64,000 nucleotides of DNA from Pseudofrankia nepalensis (GCF_016786305.1 NZ_JADWYV010000006.1); one strand, 5' to 3'; numbered from the stretch's first letter, positions 43,610-52,613 are shown. Made by a program: numbers and translations. The notes: generated from the letters alone by a model not told the origin.

Positions 43610-44956
43610 GTGGCACTCGAGCAGACTCTTACCGAGCAGGAACGGCTTGCCGAGCTGGATGTGGAGCAATTGCGCCGGCTGGTCGGGCTGGTCGAGTACG
43701 ACGCGGCAACCGACCCCTTCCCGGTGACCGGCTGGGACGCGATGGTGTGGGTCGTCGGGAACGCGGCCCAGGCGGCGGCGTACTACCAGCTGGTCTACGG
43801 GATGGAGCTGGTCGCCTACACCGGTCCGGAGACCGGCAGCCGGGATCACGTCGGTTATGTGCTGCGCTCGGGCGCGGTGCGGTTCGTGCTGACGGGTGGG
43901 GTGGACCCGGCCAGCCCGCTGGTCGAGCACCATCGCCGGCACGGCGACGGGATCGTGGACATCGCGCTGGAGGTGCCGGACGTCGACCGGTGTGTCGCGC
44001 ACGCCCGCGCGTGCGGGGCGACGGTGCTGGACGAGCCCCGCGACGTCGCCGACGAGCACGGCACCGTGCGGCTGGCGGCGATCGCGACCTACGGCGACAC
44101 CCGGCACAGCCTCGTCGACCGGTCCCGCTACGCCGGCCCGTACCTGCCCGGATACGTCGCCCGCCGCCCGGCCGTCGACCCGGGCCGGCCGGGCGGAGCG
44201 GCCCGCCCGGGCGGGCCGGGCCGGGCGGGCGCACCGGGCGCCATGGACGGACGGCGCGGAGGGCCGGCGGCGGACCGCGGCGCGATCCCGGGGCCCGGCT
44301 CCCCCACCGCGACCGGGGCCGCGGCGGGGAGGCGACCGGGCTGGCTGTTCCAGGCGCTCGACCATGTGGTCGGCAACGTGGAGCTGGGCCGGATGGACCA
44401 GTGGGTGGGCTTCTACAACCGCGTCCTGGGGTTCACGAACCTCGCGGAGTTCGTCGGTGGTGACATCGCGACGGAGTACTCGGCGCTGATGAGCAAGGTG
44501 GTGGCCAGCGGCAACCACCGGGTCAAGTTCCCGCTCAACGAGCCGGCGGAGAGCCGGAAGCGGTCGCAGATCGACGAGTACCTGCAGTTCTACGCCGGGC
44601 CCGGCGTTCAGCACCTGGCGCTGGCGACCGACGACATCGTGCGCGCGGTGGACGTGCTGCGTTCGCGTGGCGTGGAGTTCCTGGACGCGCCCGACTCGTA
44701 CTACACCGATCCGACGCTGCGGGCCCGCATCGGCGAGGTGCGGGTTCCGATCGACGAGCTGCGGGCGCGCGGCATCCTCGTCGACCGGGATGACGACGGG
44801 TACCTGCTGCAGATCTTCACGAAGCCCATCGGCGACCGGCCAACGGTGTTCTTCGAGCTGATCGAGCGGCACGGTTCGCTTGGCTTCGGCAAGGGCAACT
44901 TCCAGGCTCTGTTCGAGGCGATCGAACGTGAGCAGGCAAGGCGCGGCAACTTCTGA
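43610..44956 (+). CDS. hppD: 4-hydroxyphenylpyruvate dioxygenase
   Basis: 448 residues from GTG 43610 (GGAGGAGG ahead). It converts 4-hydroxyphenylpyruvate to homogentisate in tyrosine breakdown. The three Fe ligands are visible: His in QALDHVVGNVELGRMD, His in GPGVQHLALATDDI, and Glu in PTVFFELIERHGSLGFGKGN. The last string is the family's signature C-terminal helix. Between the N- and C-terminal vicinal-oxygen-chelate domains lies an unusual Gly/Pro/Arg-rich linker of about 60 residues (about 187-245). It is the first gene of hppD-hmgA-fahA. Confidence 0.96.
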   Translation: MALEQTLTEQERLAELDVEQLRRLVGLVEYDAATDPFPVTGWDAMVWVVGNAAQAAAYYQLVYGMELVAYTGPETGSRDHVGYVLRSGAVRFVLTGGVDPASPLVEHHRRHGDGIVDIALEVPDVDRCVAHARACGATVLDEPRDVADEHGTVRLAAIATYGDTRHSLVDRSRYAGPYLPGYVARRPAVDPGRPGGAARPGGPGRAGAPGAMDGRRGGPAADRGAIPGPGSPTATGAAAGRRPGWLFQALDHVVGNVELGRMDQWVGFYNRVLGFTNLAEFVGGDIATEYSALMSKVVASGNHRVKFPLNEPAESRKRSQIDEYLQFYAGPGVQHLALATDDIVRAVDVLRSRGVEFLDAPDSYYTDPTLRARIGEVRVPIDELRARGILVDRDDDGYLLQIFTKPIGDRPTVFFELIERHGSLGFGKGNFQALFEAIEREQARRGNF

Positions 44957-45089
44957 ACCAGACGATCCAATTACCAGACCGTCCCTTACCAGGCGATTCG
45001 ACTACAAGATGATCCGACAAACCAGGCGGTCCGACCTAGCAAGGCGAGCCGACCTGGCGCGAGGACCCGACAGGGCGAGGTGACCCGAC
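44957..45089. repeat. degenerate ~16-nt repeat array between hppD and hmgA
   Basis: The 133-base gap is built of about seven imperfect units resembling ACCAGGCGRTCCGACY (for example ACCAGGCGATTCGACT, AACCAGGCGGTCCGACCT, AAGGCGAGCCGACCTG). The pattern decays toward hmgA, whose GAGGTG ribosome site lies in the last unit. It may influence mRNA processing or simply be slippage-derived. Confidence 0.6.
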
Positions 45090-46364
45090 ATGGCGTACTA
45101 CCGGGCTGTCGGCTCGATCCCGCCCAAACGACACACCCAGCACCGCGCCCCGAGCGGGAATCTCTACTACGAGGAACTCATGGGGGCCGACGGATTCACG
45201 TCGGGCTCGTCTCTGCTCTACCACCGCGCCATCCCGTCCGCGATCGTCGACGCGACGCCGTGGGAGCCGCCGGAGGCCACACTCACCGAGAACCGCCCGC
45301 TGCTTCCCCGGCACCTGCGGCTCCACGAGCTGTTCCCGGGTGAGGAGTGGAAACGGGCCGATCCGGTCACCGGGCGGCGGCTGATCCTGGGAAACGCGGA
45401 CGTCCAGATCTCGTACGTGGTGGCCGGTGAACCCTCGCCGCTCTACCGCAACGCGGGTGCCGACGAGTGTGTGTATGTCGAGTCGGGTTCGGCGACCGTC
45501 GAGACCGTGTTCGGCGCGCTCACCGCGCGCCAGGGCGACTACGTGCTGCTGCCACGGTCGACGACGCACCGCTGGCGGCCGGACGGTGACGGCGGCACCT
45601 CCGCCGGACCAGCCTCCCCCACGCCGGAATCAGCTGTGTCGGAACCGGCCGTCTCGGCCTCCGCCGGGCCGCTGCGCCTCTATGTCATCGAGGCGCGCTC
45701 GCACCTTGGGCCGCCGAGGCGCTACCAGTCCGCCGAGGGCCAACTGCTGGAACACGCGCCTTACTGCGAGCGGGACCTGCGCGGCCCGACGGAGCCGCTG
45801 CTCGCCGAGGGGACCGACGTCGAGGTGCTGGTGAAGCACCCCGGCGCCCAGGGCGCCGCCGGCACCCGGTACGTCTACCCGACGCACCCGTTCGACGTCG
45901 TCGGCTGGGACGGCTGCCTGTACCCGTACACGTTCAACATCGCCGACTTCGAGCCGGTCACGGGCCGGGTGCATCAGCCGCCGCCTGCCCACCAGGTGTT
46001 CGCGGGCGACGGCTTCGTGATCTGCAACTTCGTGCCGCGCAAGGTCGACTACCACCCCCTGGCGGTACCGGTTCCCTACTACCACTCGAACGTCGACTCG
46101 GCGGAGGTCATGTTCTACTGCGGCGGCGACTACGCGGCCCGCGAGGGCTCCGGCATCGGGCAGGGGTCGGTCAGTCTTCACCCGGGCGGCCACTGCCACG
46201 GCCCGCAGCCCGGGGCCGTCGAGCGCTCCCTCGGCGTCGAGTTCTTCGACGAGCTCGCCGTCATGGTCGACACGTTCCGGCCGCTCCGGCTCGGCGAAGG
46301 CGGCCTGGCCGCCGAGGACCCGGCCTACGCCTGGACCTGGTCCGGCCGCGGCCCCACCCGCTGA
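45090..46364 (+). CDS. hmgA: homogentisate 1,2-dioxygenase
   Basis: 424 residues. It opens the homogentisate ring to give maleylacetoacetate. Its N-terminus MAYYRAVGSIPPKRHTQHR is typical of the actinobacterial enzyme. Cupin-type Fe ligands are visible: His and Glu in YYHSNVDSAEVMFYCGGDY, and His in SLHPGGHCHGPQPG. NFVPRKVDYHPLAVPVPYYH is the conserved active-site run. A Ser/Pro-rich insertion lies at about residues 168-190. It is 133 bases after hppD and 23 before fahA. Confidence 0.97.
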   Translation: MAYYRAVGSIPPKRHTQHRAPSGNLYYEELMGADGFTSGSSLLYHRAIPSAIVDATPWEPPEATLTENRPLLPRHLRLHELFPGEEWKRADPVTGRRLILGNADVQISYVVAGEPSPLYRNAGADECVYVESGSATVETVFGALTARQGDYVLLPRSTTHRWRPDGDGGTSAGPASPTPESAVSEPAVSASAGPLRLYVIEARSHLGPPRRYQSAEGQLLEHAPYCERDLRGPTEPLLAEGTDVEVLVKHPGAQGAAGTRYVYPTHPFDVVGWDGCLYPYTFNIADFEPVTGRVHQPPPAHQVFAGDGFVICNFVPRKVDYHPLAVPVPYYHSNVDSAEVMFYCGGDYAAREGSGIGQGSVSLHPGGHCHGPQPGAVERSLGVEFFDELAVMVDTFRPLRLGEGGLAAEDPAYAWTWSGRGPTR

Positions 46365-46387
46365 CGGCCCGCGAACCGACCCGCGAC

Positions 46388-47581
46388 GTGGGCACAATCG
46401 AGGTGGCGGCCGACTCGCCGTTCGGCCTGGACAACCTGCCGTATGGCGTCTTCTCCCCGGCGGGCGGCGCGCCGCGGGTGGGGGTGCGGCTCGGGGACAC
46501 CGTCGTCGACCTGGCCACGCTGCTGCCGACGGACGCCGAGGTGTTCGCCGTGCCCGCGCTGAACCCGTTCATGGCGCAGGGCCCGGCCCGGTGGCGGGAG
46601 ATCCGCCGCCGGGTCACCGACCTGCTCGCCGGGGGCGTCCCGGCCGCCGCCTGCCACCGGATCGACGCCGTGGCCGGGCATCTGCCGTTCGAGGTCGCCG
46701 ACTACGTGGACTTCTACGCGTCCGAGCACCACGCCTCGAACGTCGGCCGGCTGTTCCGGCCGGGCGCCCCACCGCTGCCGGCCGCCTGGAAACATCTGCC
46801 GATCGCCTACCACGGGAGGGCTGGCACGGTCGTCGTGTCCGGGACCGGGATCGTCCGCCCCCGCGGCCAGCGGGCCCACCCGGACGAGGACATGCCCGTC
46901 TTCGGGCCCAGCCTGCGGCTCGACATCGAGGCCGAGCTCGGGTTCGTCGTCGGCGTCGGCTCGCCGTTGGGCTCCCCGATCACGGTCGACGAGTTCGACG
47001 ATCACGTCTTCGGCGCCGTCCTGGTCAACGACTGGTCCGCCCGTGACCTGCAGTCCTGGGAACACGTGCCGCTCGGCCCACACCAGGGCAAGAGCTTCGC
47101 CACCTCGATCTCGCCGTGGGTGGTGCCGATGGCGGCGCTGCGGGCCGCCCGGGTGCCGCTGCCGCGGCAGATCCCCGAGCCGCTCCCCTACCTGCGCCCT
47201 GGCGCCCCCGGCGGCGAGCTGTGGGGGCTGGACGTCGACGTGGCCGTCGAATGGAACGGCGAGATGGTCTCCCGCCCGCCCTACCGCGAGATGTACTGGT
47301 CCCCCGCGCAGATGCTGGCCCATCTGACGGTGAACGGGGCGTCCACCCGCACCGGCGACCTGTTCGCGTCCGGCACGGTCTCCGGACCGCGCGCGGACCA
47401 GCGCGGCGCGTTCCTGGAGCTGACCTGGGGCGGCGCCGAGCCGGTCCGCGTGGGCGGCGAACGGCGCGCGTTCCTCCTCGACGGCGACCGGGTCACCATC
47501 ACCGGCACGGCGCCCGGGTCCGGCGGCGGCCGCGTCGGCTTCGGCGCGGTCACCGGCACGGTCCTGCCGGCGCCTTCCTGA
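46388..47581 (+). CDS. fahA: fumarylacetoacetase
   Basis: 397 residues from GTG 46388. It is the final step, splitting fumarylacetoacetate into fumarate and acetoacetate. Conserved blocks are VDFYASEHHASNVGRLFRP (catalytic His), WKHLPIAYHGRAGTVVVSGT, GAVLVNDWSARDLQSWEHV, PLGPHQGKSFATSISPWVVP, and the C-terminal LLDGDRVTITGTAPG. No maleylacetoacetate isomerase is nearby, so isomerisation may be glutathione-independent or encoded elsewhere. The last coding bases form half of a 36-bp inverted repeat (47477-47512 with 47642-47677). Confidence 0.96.
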   Translation: MGTIEVAADSPFGLDNLPYGVFSPAGGAPRVGVRLGDTVVDLATLLPTDAEVFAVPALNPFMAQGPARWREIRRRVTDLLAGGVPAAACHRIDAVAGHLPFEVADYVDFYASEHHASNVGRLFRPGAPPLPAAWKHLPIAYHGRAGTVVVSGTGIVRPRGQRAHPDEDMPVFGPSLRLDIEAELGFVVGVGSPLGSPITVDEFDDHVFGAVLVNDWSARDLQSWEHVPLGPHQGKSFATSISPWVVPMAALRAARVPLPRQIPEPLPYLRPGAPGGELWGLDVDVAVEWNGEMVSRPPYREMYWSPAQMLAHLTVNGASTRTGDLFASGTVSGPRADQRGAFLELTWGGAEPVRVGGERRAFLLDGDRVTITGTAPGSGGGRVGFGAVTGTVLPAPS

Positions 47582-47677
47582 CCTCCCGCGCCCTCCTGAC
47601 CGGCCTGCCAGCGCGTTCCTCACCTGCCGCCGGCGCCCTGACGCCGTGCCGGTGATGGTGACCCGGTCGCCGTCGAG
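47477..47677. repeat. 36-bp perfect inverted repeat across the fahA 3' end
   Basis: Bases 47477-47512 (CTCGACGGCGACCGGGTCAC...) are exactly reverse-complemented at 47642-47677, separated by 129 bases that include the fahA stop. The left arm is conserved fahA coding sequence, so the right arm is an inverted copy of it. The right arm is followed by an 8-bp tandem array (GCCGTGTC, GCCGTGCC, GATGTGCC variants, 47681-47722). Confidence 0.9.
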
Positions 47678-47780
47678 CCGCCGTGTCGCCGTGTCGCCGT
47701 GCCGATGTGCCGATGTGCCCGCCGGGGAGGACTTTGTCCCGTTCCGGGAACCGGACCGGCCGCGGTGCCGTCGAAGGAGC

Positions 47781-49118
47781 ATGCTGCGCAGACGCGATCT
47801 GCTCTCGGCCGCGCTGCTCGCGACAGCCGGCCTGGGGGCCGGTGCCCTGGCGAGTGGATGCGGCAAGGACACTTCCGGCGCGCCGCCCGCCGGGCCGGGT
47901 GCCGGCGGCGGTGACCTGTCCGTGGTGACGGCGGATCTCGAGCGCGCGGCGGCCGACCCGGCGGCACTGGCCGCGGCGGTCACCTCCGTCCTGGCGTTCA
48001 CCGCGGACCTGTACCGGCGGGCGGCGGCCGAGCCGGGCAACCAGGTCTGCTCCCCGTACTCGGTGGCGGTCGCGCTCGGCATGACCCGGGCCGGCGCCCG
48101 GGGACGGACGGCGGAGGAGATGGACGCCGTCCTGCACACGCCGGCCGGACCGGAGGCCCTGCACGCCGGGCTGAACGCGCTGGCGCTGCACGTGGAGGGC
48201 CGGGCCGGCGAGTTCGAGCAGCACGACGACTCGGTCGCCGAGATCGTCCTGGACGTGGCGAACTCGCTGTGGGGACAGCGGAATCTGCCCTGGGAGCAGC
48301 CCTTCCTGGACCTGTTGGCCCGGTACTACGGCACGGGCATGCGGATCGTCGACTACGTCGACCAACAAGCCCGCGAGGGCGCGGCCAAGGAAATCAACGC
48401 CTGGGTGTCGGAGCGAACCCACGAGCGCATCCCGGAACTCGTCGCGTCCGGTGACCTGACCGAACTCACCCGGCTGGTTCTGGTCAACGCGATCTATCTA
48501 CGCGCCCCGTGGCTGACTCCGTTCCAGGAGGCCCAGCCCGCCCCCTTCACCCGGGCCGACGGTTCGGTCGTCCAGGCACCGACCATGTCCCTGGTGGCCG
48601 CCCAGCTCGGGTACGCGACGGGCCCAGGCTGGCAGGCAGTCGACATCCCCTATGTCGGCGGCCAGCTCGCCATGGCCGTCGTCCTGCCCGACCCGGGCCG
48701 GTTGGCGGCGGTGGAGGCCGGGCTCGACGGCTCGGCGCTGCGCGGGCTGCTCACCGGGTTCCGGCCGGCGATGGTCGACCTGGACCTGCCGCGCTGGAAG
48801 TTCCGGCGCCGTGCCTACCTGGGTGAGCCGCTCGAGGCGCTCGGGATGCGGACCGCGTTCACCGGGGACGCCGACCTCAGCGGTATGACCACCGCCGAAC
48901 ACCTGCTCATCGACAAGGTGATCCACGAGGCGTTCATCGCCGTCGACGAGCAGGGAACCGAGGCCGCCGCCGCGACGGCGGTGATCGCGCGCGCCCTCTC
49001 GGCCGTGGCGACCGAGGCTCACGTCACCGTCGACCGCCCGTTCCTGTTCGTCATCCATGACCGCGAGACAGCCGCTCCCCTGTTCGTCGGCCGCGTCGTC
49101 GACCCCACCGCCGACTGA
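47781..49118 (+). CDS. lipoprotein serpin (serine protease inhibitor)
   Basis: 445 residues from ATG 47781 (AAGGAGC ahead). The N-terminus MLRRRDLLSAALLATAGLGA is a Tat-like (RRRD) lipoprotein signal ending in the lipobox ASGC, so it should be anchored outside the membrane. The serpin fold shows NQVCSPYSVAVALGMTRAGA, VLVNAIYLRAPWLTPF, VIHEAFIAVDEQGTEAAAAT (hinge), then AVIARALSAVATEAHV and RPFLFVIHD. By standard alignment, P1-P1' is Leu-Ser, predicting inhibition of chymotrypsin- or elastase-like proteases. Bacterial serpins are uncommon. It follows fahA, but no pathway link is evident. Confidence 0.93.
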   Translation: MLRRRDLLSAALLATAGLGAGALASGCGKDTSGAPPAGPGAGGGDLSVVTADLERAAADPAALAAAVTSVLAFTADLYRRAAAEPGNQVCSPYSVAVALGMTRAGARGRTAEEMDAVLHTPAGPEALHAGLNALALHVEGRAGEFEQHDDSVAEIVLDVANSLWGQRNLPWEQPFLDLLARYYGTGMRIVDYVDQQAREGAAKEINAWVSERTHERIPELVASGDLTELTRLVLVNAIYLRAPWLTPFQEAQPAPFTRADGSVVQAPTMSLVAAQLGYATGPGWQAVDIPYVGGQLAMAVVLPDPGRLAAVEAGLDGSALRGLLTGFRPAMVDLDLPRWKFRRRAYLGEPLEALGMRTAFTGDADLSGMTTAEHLLIDKVIHEAFIAVDEQGTEAAAATAVIARALSAVATEAHVTVDRPFLFVIHDRETAAPLFVGRVVDPTAD

Positions 49119-49452
49119 CCCGAGGACGACGCGCGCCGCCGCCCATGTGTGGCTTCGCCGCCGCCATATCCGCCGCCGTGCCCGCCGCCAAGGCGCGACC
49201 GCCGTCGTCAGGACCGGTCGACGGTCACGACCGCGGTGACCGTCCGTCCCCCCATGCGATCCACGGCGCGAGTGTCACGACTCCCCCGTCTGGGTAGCAA
49301 AGGATTTTCGCGGGGCCCGGCGACATAGGCGGCGCCGTCTCGGGCTCGGGCTCGGGCGACCAGATCACGTCACGACGGCCGACGCCGGGCAGGTTCGGCC
49401 ACTAACGTGCCCGCCGGGGCGTGGATGGCGTGGTGGAGGCAGGAGGGCACGC
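49119..49452. other. 334-bp intergenic region, no gene seen
   Basis: GC-rich, with a short CGGGCT repeat (49350-49366). It must contain the promoter of the acyl-CoA dehydrogenase; no clear boxes are visible. Confidence 0.3.
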
Positions 49453-50616
49453 GTGGGCAGGCTGACCCAGGACGAGCTGGACATGATCGCGGTCGTGCGG
49501 GAGTTCGTCGAGGAGCGGGTCAAGCCGGACGTGCGCCGGTTCGAGGCGAGCGACACCTACCCGGATGCCTTCATCGAACAGATGAAGGCTCTGGGCTTCT
49601 TCGGGCTGCTCGCGCCGGCGGAGCACGGCGGGGTCGACGTCTCGATGGCGGCGTTCGCGCGGGTCACCGAGGAGCTCGCCCGGGGCTGGATGAGCCTGGC
49701 GGGCGCGATCGGTGGCCACTCGGTCATCACCTACGTCATCAAGACGTTCGGCACCGAGGAGCAGAAGCGGGCCTATCTGCCGCGGATGGCCACGGGCGAG
49801 GTGCGCGCGACGATGGCGCTGACCGAGCCGAGCGGTGGCTCCGACCTGCAAGGAATGCGGACCTACGCCGTTTCCGACGGCGACCACTGGGTGATCAACG
49901 GTTCCAAGACCTGGATCTCCAACGCGGCTCACTCGGGCCTGATCGCGCTGCTGTGCCGGACCGACCGGGACGCGAAGCCCGCACACCGCGGCATCAGCGT
50001 TCTGCTCATCGAACCCGGCCCCGGGTTGGACATCAGCGCGAAGATCCCGAAGCTCGGCTACCGGGGTGTGGAGGCGTGCACCCTGTCGTTCGACGCCATG
50101 CGGGTGCCGGCGGCCGCGGTGCTCGGCGGCCCGCCGAACAAGGGCTGGGCGCAGATGATGCGCGGCCTCGAGGTCGGCCGCATCCAGGTCGCGGCGCGGG
50201 CGCTCGGCGTCGGCCAGGCGGCCCTGGAGGCGGCCGTCACCTACGCCCAGCAGCGGGAGACGTTCGGCCAGCCGATCTGGAAGCACCAGAGCGTCGGCAA
50301 CCTGATCGCCGACATGGCGACCCAGATGCGGGCCGCCCGGCTGCTGACCGCGGACGCCGCCGAACGCTTCGACTCCGGGCAGCGGTCCGACCTGGAGGCG
50401 GGGATGGCGAAGCTGTTCGCCTCCGAGACCGCGATGAAGGTCGCGATCGACGCCATGCGGGTCCACGGCGGCTACGGCTTCTCCCAGGAGTTCGACGTCG
50501 AGCGCTACTTCCGCGACGCCCCGCTGATGATCCTCGGCGAGGGCACCAACGAGATCCAGCGCAACGTCATCGCCGCCCAGGTCATCGCCCGCGACGCCGC
50601 GGGCGATCGCTACTGA
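49453..50616 (+). CDS. acyl-CoA dehydrogenase
   Basis: 387 residues from GTG 49453 (GGAGG ahead). FAD-dependent alpha,beta-dehydrogenation of an acyl-CoA. Motifs are TMALTEPSGGSDLQGMRTYA, HWVINGSKTWISNAAHSGLI, PKLGYRGVEACTLSFDAMRV, YAQQRETFGQPIWKHQSVGN, and LMILGEGTNEIQRNVIAAQV, whose Glu in EGTNEIQ is the catalytic-base position of short-chain enzymes. The length is normal. It is monocistronic here and faces the DHA2 exporter gene. Confidence 0.95.
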   Translation: MGRLTQDELDMIAVVREFVEERVKPDVRRFEASDTYPDAFIEQMKALGFFGLLAPAEHGGVDVSMAAFARVTEELARGWMSLAGAIGGHSVITYVIKTFGTEEQKRAYLPRMATGEVRATMALTEPSGGSDLQGMRTYAVSDGDHWVINGSKTWISNAAHSGLIALLCRTDRDAKPAHRGISVLLIEPGPGLDISAKIPKLGYRGVEACTLSFDAMRVPAAAVLGGPPNKGWAQMMRGLEVGRIQVAARALGVGQAALEAAVTYAQQRETFGQPIWKHQSVGNLIADMATQMRAARLLTADAAERFDSGQRSDLEAGMAKLFASETAMKVAIDAMRVHGGYGFSQEFDVERYFRDAPLMILGEGTNEIQRNVIAAQVIARDAAGDRY

Positions 50617-50710
50617 GCCTGGCGCGGCCCTCCGCCGCGCCATCGACCCGGCGTCGGTGCCGGTGACGGCGCCATTCGCCCTGTCCGACGTGACGGCCAG
50701 ACCTGTCAGG

Positions 50711-50756
50711 CATCAGCGGGCCGAGGAGCGTCGTCTCGCGCCCCTGGCGTCGGACA
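50711..50756. repeat. interspersed 46-bp repeat, copy 1
   Basis: CATCAGCGGGCCGAGGAGCG...CCCCTGGCGTCGGACA matches 63336-63381 at 36 of 46 positions. It lies between convergent acyl-CoA dehydrogenase and exporter genes, preceded by CTGTCCGACG (50681-50690). Together they form an imperfect inverted structure around CTGTCCGAC/GTCGGACA. It may act as a terminator or be a genome-wide repeat family. Confidence 0.6.
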
Positions 50757-50822
50757 CGACGCCGGCGCGCCGGGGGCGCCGGCGAAGGCGGCGGCTGGGG
50801 CGGGGAGGGTCATCGCGCGGGG

Positions 50823-52511
50823 TCACGCGAGGCCATCGGCGGGCCGGGGGGCGCGGTCGGCGTTGGTGGGGCTTGGGGAGGGCGGCGGGACGGTGACGGG
50901 ATGGGGGACGTCCGGTGTCGCGGCCGGTGCCTCGACGGGCGCGACCGTCGCCCCGTCCGCGGGGTCGGGGGCGCCGCCGGCCGGGTCGGGGGCGCCGCCG
51001 GCGAGCGCGAGCCGCCGCGGGCGTAGCGACACCGCGGCGAGCACGATGCCGGCGGCGACGCAGCCGCACGCCACCAGCAGGCCGAGCCGGTTGCCGCCGA
51101 CGAGCGCCTCGTCGGCGCTGTGGCCGTCCCTGGCCAGCTCCGCGGAGCGGCCGGCGGCGACCGTGCCGAAGACGGCGAGGCCGATCGCCCCCGAGACCTG
51201 CATGGTCACGTTGACGATGCCCGACGCGAGGCCCGCGTCGGCCGGCGGGACGTCCGCGAGGGCGAGCGTGGTCAGCGAGACGAACGCGCCCCCGCCACCG
51301 GCGCCCAGGAGCAGGCTGACGACCAGCAGCCGCGGCACATACTCCGTGCCGACCCCGCCGCCGGCGAACAGCGCGAGTCCCACCAGCATGATGACCATGC
51401 CGGTGATCAGGACCCGGTAGGGCCCGAACCGCGCGGTCAGCCAGGTCGCGAGCCCGAGTGACATGGCTCCGACCACGGCCGTCTGCGGCAGGAAGGCCGC
51501 TCCCGTGGCTATCGCGTCGTAGCCGAGCACCTGCTGCAGATAGATGGTGCCGAAGAAGAGGTAGCCGTACATGCCGGCCGCCATCACCGCCCGCACGGCG
51601 CTGCCGGCGAGGAGGCTGCGCTGGCGCAGCACGCGCGGCGGGATCATCGGGTCGGCGGCGCGGGCCTCCCAGCCGGCGAACGCGGCGAGCAGCACGAGCG
51701 CGACCGCCCCGGTGCCGAGGGTGGTCGCGGAAGCCCAGCCGACCTCGGCGGCCCGCACGATCGCGTAGATGCCGACCAGCAGCGCCACGGTGACCAGGGC
51801 CGCGCCCATGGCGTCGACCCGGCCACGCCGTTGGGCGCCGTCGGCGCCCGATCCTCGTTCGAGGAGCACCGCGGCGCCCAGGAACGCGACGGCGCCGATG
51901 GGGATGTTGATGGCGAAGATCCAGTGCCAGTCCAGGGTCTGGGTGAGGACCCCGCCGAGCAGCAGGCCGAGCGAGCCGCCACCGATCGAGACGAGCATGT
52001 AGCGGCCGATCGCGCGGGCGCGCTCGGCCGGGTCGACGAACTCGGCGACGATGATGGCGAGCACCGACGACGACGCGAACGCGCCGCCGGCACCCTGCAC
52101 GAACCGGGCCGCGACCAGCGCCGGCACGGATCCGGCGAGCGCGCACGCGACCGACGCGGCCGTGAAGACGGCGATGCCGCCGAGGAACAGCTTGCGGCGC
52201 CCGATCAGGTCGCCGAGCCGGCCCGCGACGAGCAGCAGGCTGCCGTAGCTGATCAGGTAGCCGTTCAGCGCCCAGGTGAGGTCGGCCTGGCTCACCTCAA
52301 AATCCGTCTGGATCGCCGGGAGCGCCACGTTCACGACGGTGGTGTCCAGCATGACCATCAGCTGCGCCAGCAGCACGACGACCAGCGCCAGCCAGCGGCG
52401 CCGGTCGAACCCGGCCGCGACGGTCACCGGGCCGCCGGCGGCCCCGTGCGCGGTGACGTGTTTCCTGGCGTCAGTCGAGGGCGACGCCACGTCAGTTTCA
52501 ATCTCGCTCAC
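50823..52511 (-). CDS. DHA2-family (EmrB/QacA) MFS drug exporter
   Basis: 562 residues from GTG 52511. It has fourteen predicted helices. The DHA2 motif C-like sequence VMLDTTVVNVALPAIQTDFE is in helix 1, WALNGYLISYGSLLLVAGRL and GDLIGRRKLFLGGI form motif A, and LGLLLGGVLTQTLDWHWIFA, INIPIG forms motif C. The C-terminal 70 residues are Pro/Ala-rich (GGAPDPAGGAPDPADGA repeat). It is proton-driven efflux of lipophilic compounds. The divergent MarR gene and the inverted repeat 52513-52538 suggest repression until substrate binds. Confidence 0.93.
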   Translation of the reverse strand: MSEIETDVASPSTDARKHVTAHGAAGGPVTVAAGFDRRRWLALVVVLLAQLMVMLDTTVVNVALPAIQTDFEVSQADLTWALNGYLISYGSLLLVAGRLGDLIGRRKLFLGGIAVFTAASVACALAGSVPALVAARFVQGAGGAFASSSVLAIIVAEFVDPAERARAIGRYMLVSIGGGSLGLLLGGVLTQTLDWHWIFAINIPIGAVAFLGAAVLLERGSGADGAQRRGRVDAMGAALVTVALLVGIYAIVRAAEVGWASATTLGTGAVALVLLAAFAGWEARAADPMIPPRVLRQRSLLAGSAVRAVMAAGMYGYLFFGTIYLQQVLGYDAIATGAAFLPQTAVVGAMSLGLATWLTARFGPYRVLITGMVIMLVGLALFAGGGVGTEYVPRLLVVSLLLGAGGGGAFVSLTTLALADVPPADAGLASGIVNVTMQVSGAIGLAVFGTVAAGRSAELARDGHSADEALVGGNRLGLLVACGCVAAGIVLAAVSLRPRRLALAGGAPDPAGGAPDPADGATVAPVEAPAATPDVPHPVTVPPPSPSPTNADRAPRPADGLA

Positions 52512-52512
52512 G

Positions 52513-52538
52513 AGATAGTCACCATACAGGGACTATCT
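52513..52538. promoter_or_regulatory. operator between the exporter and marR
   Basis: AGATAGTC (52513-52520) and GACTATCT (52531-52538) form a perfect 8-bp inverted repeat with a 10-base spacer in an AT-rich gap. It abuts the exporter start, a good place for a MarR repressor. Binding is inferred. Confidence 0.7.
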
Positions 52539-52613
52539 ATGATCGCAAATCATCCACACTCAGTGAGCATCACCGGTTCTTGATTAACATCAGGATGTTA
52601 CGCTTGGACCGCC

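Noticed and set aside
44957..45089. A CRISPR array between hppD and hmgA
   Set aside because: Units are about 16 nt, degenerate and contiguous, with no unique spacers.
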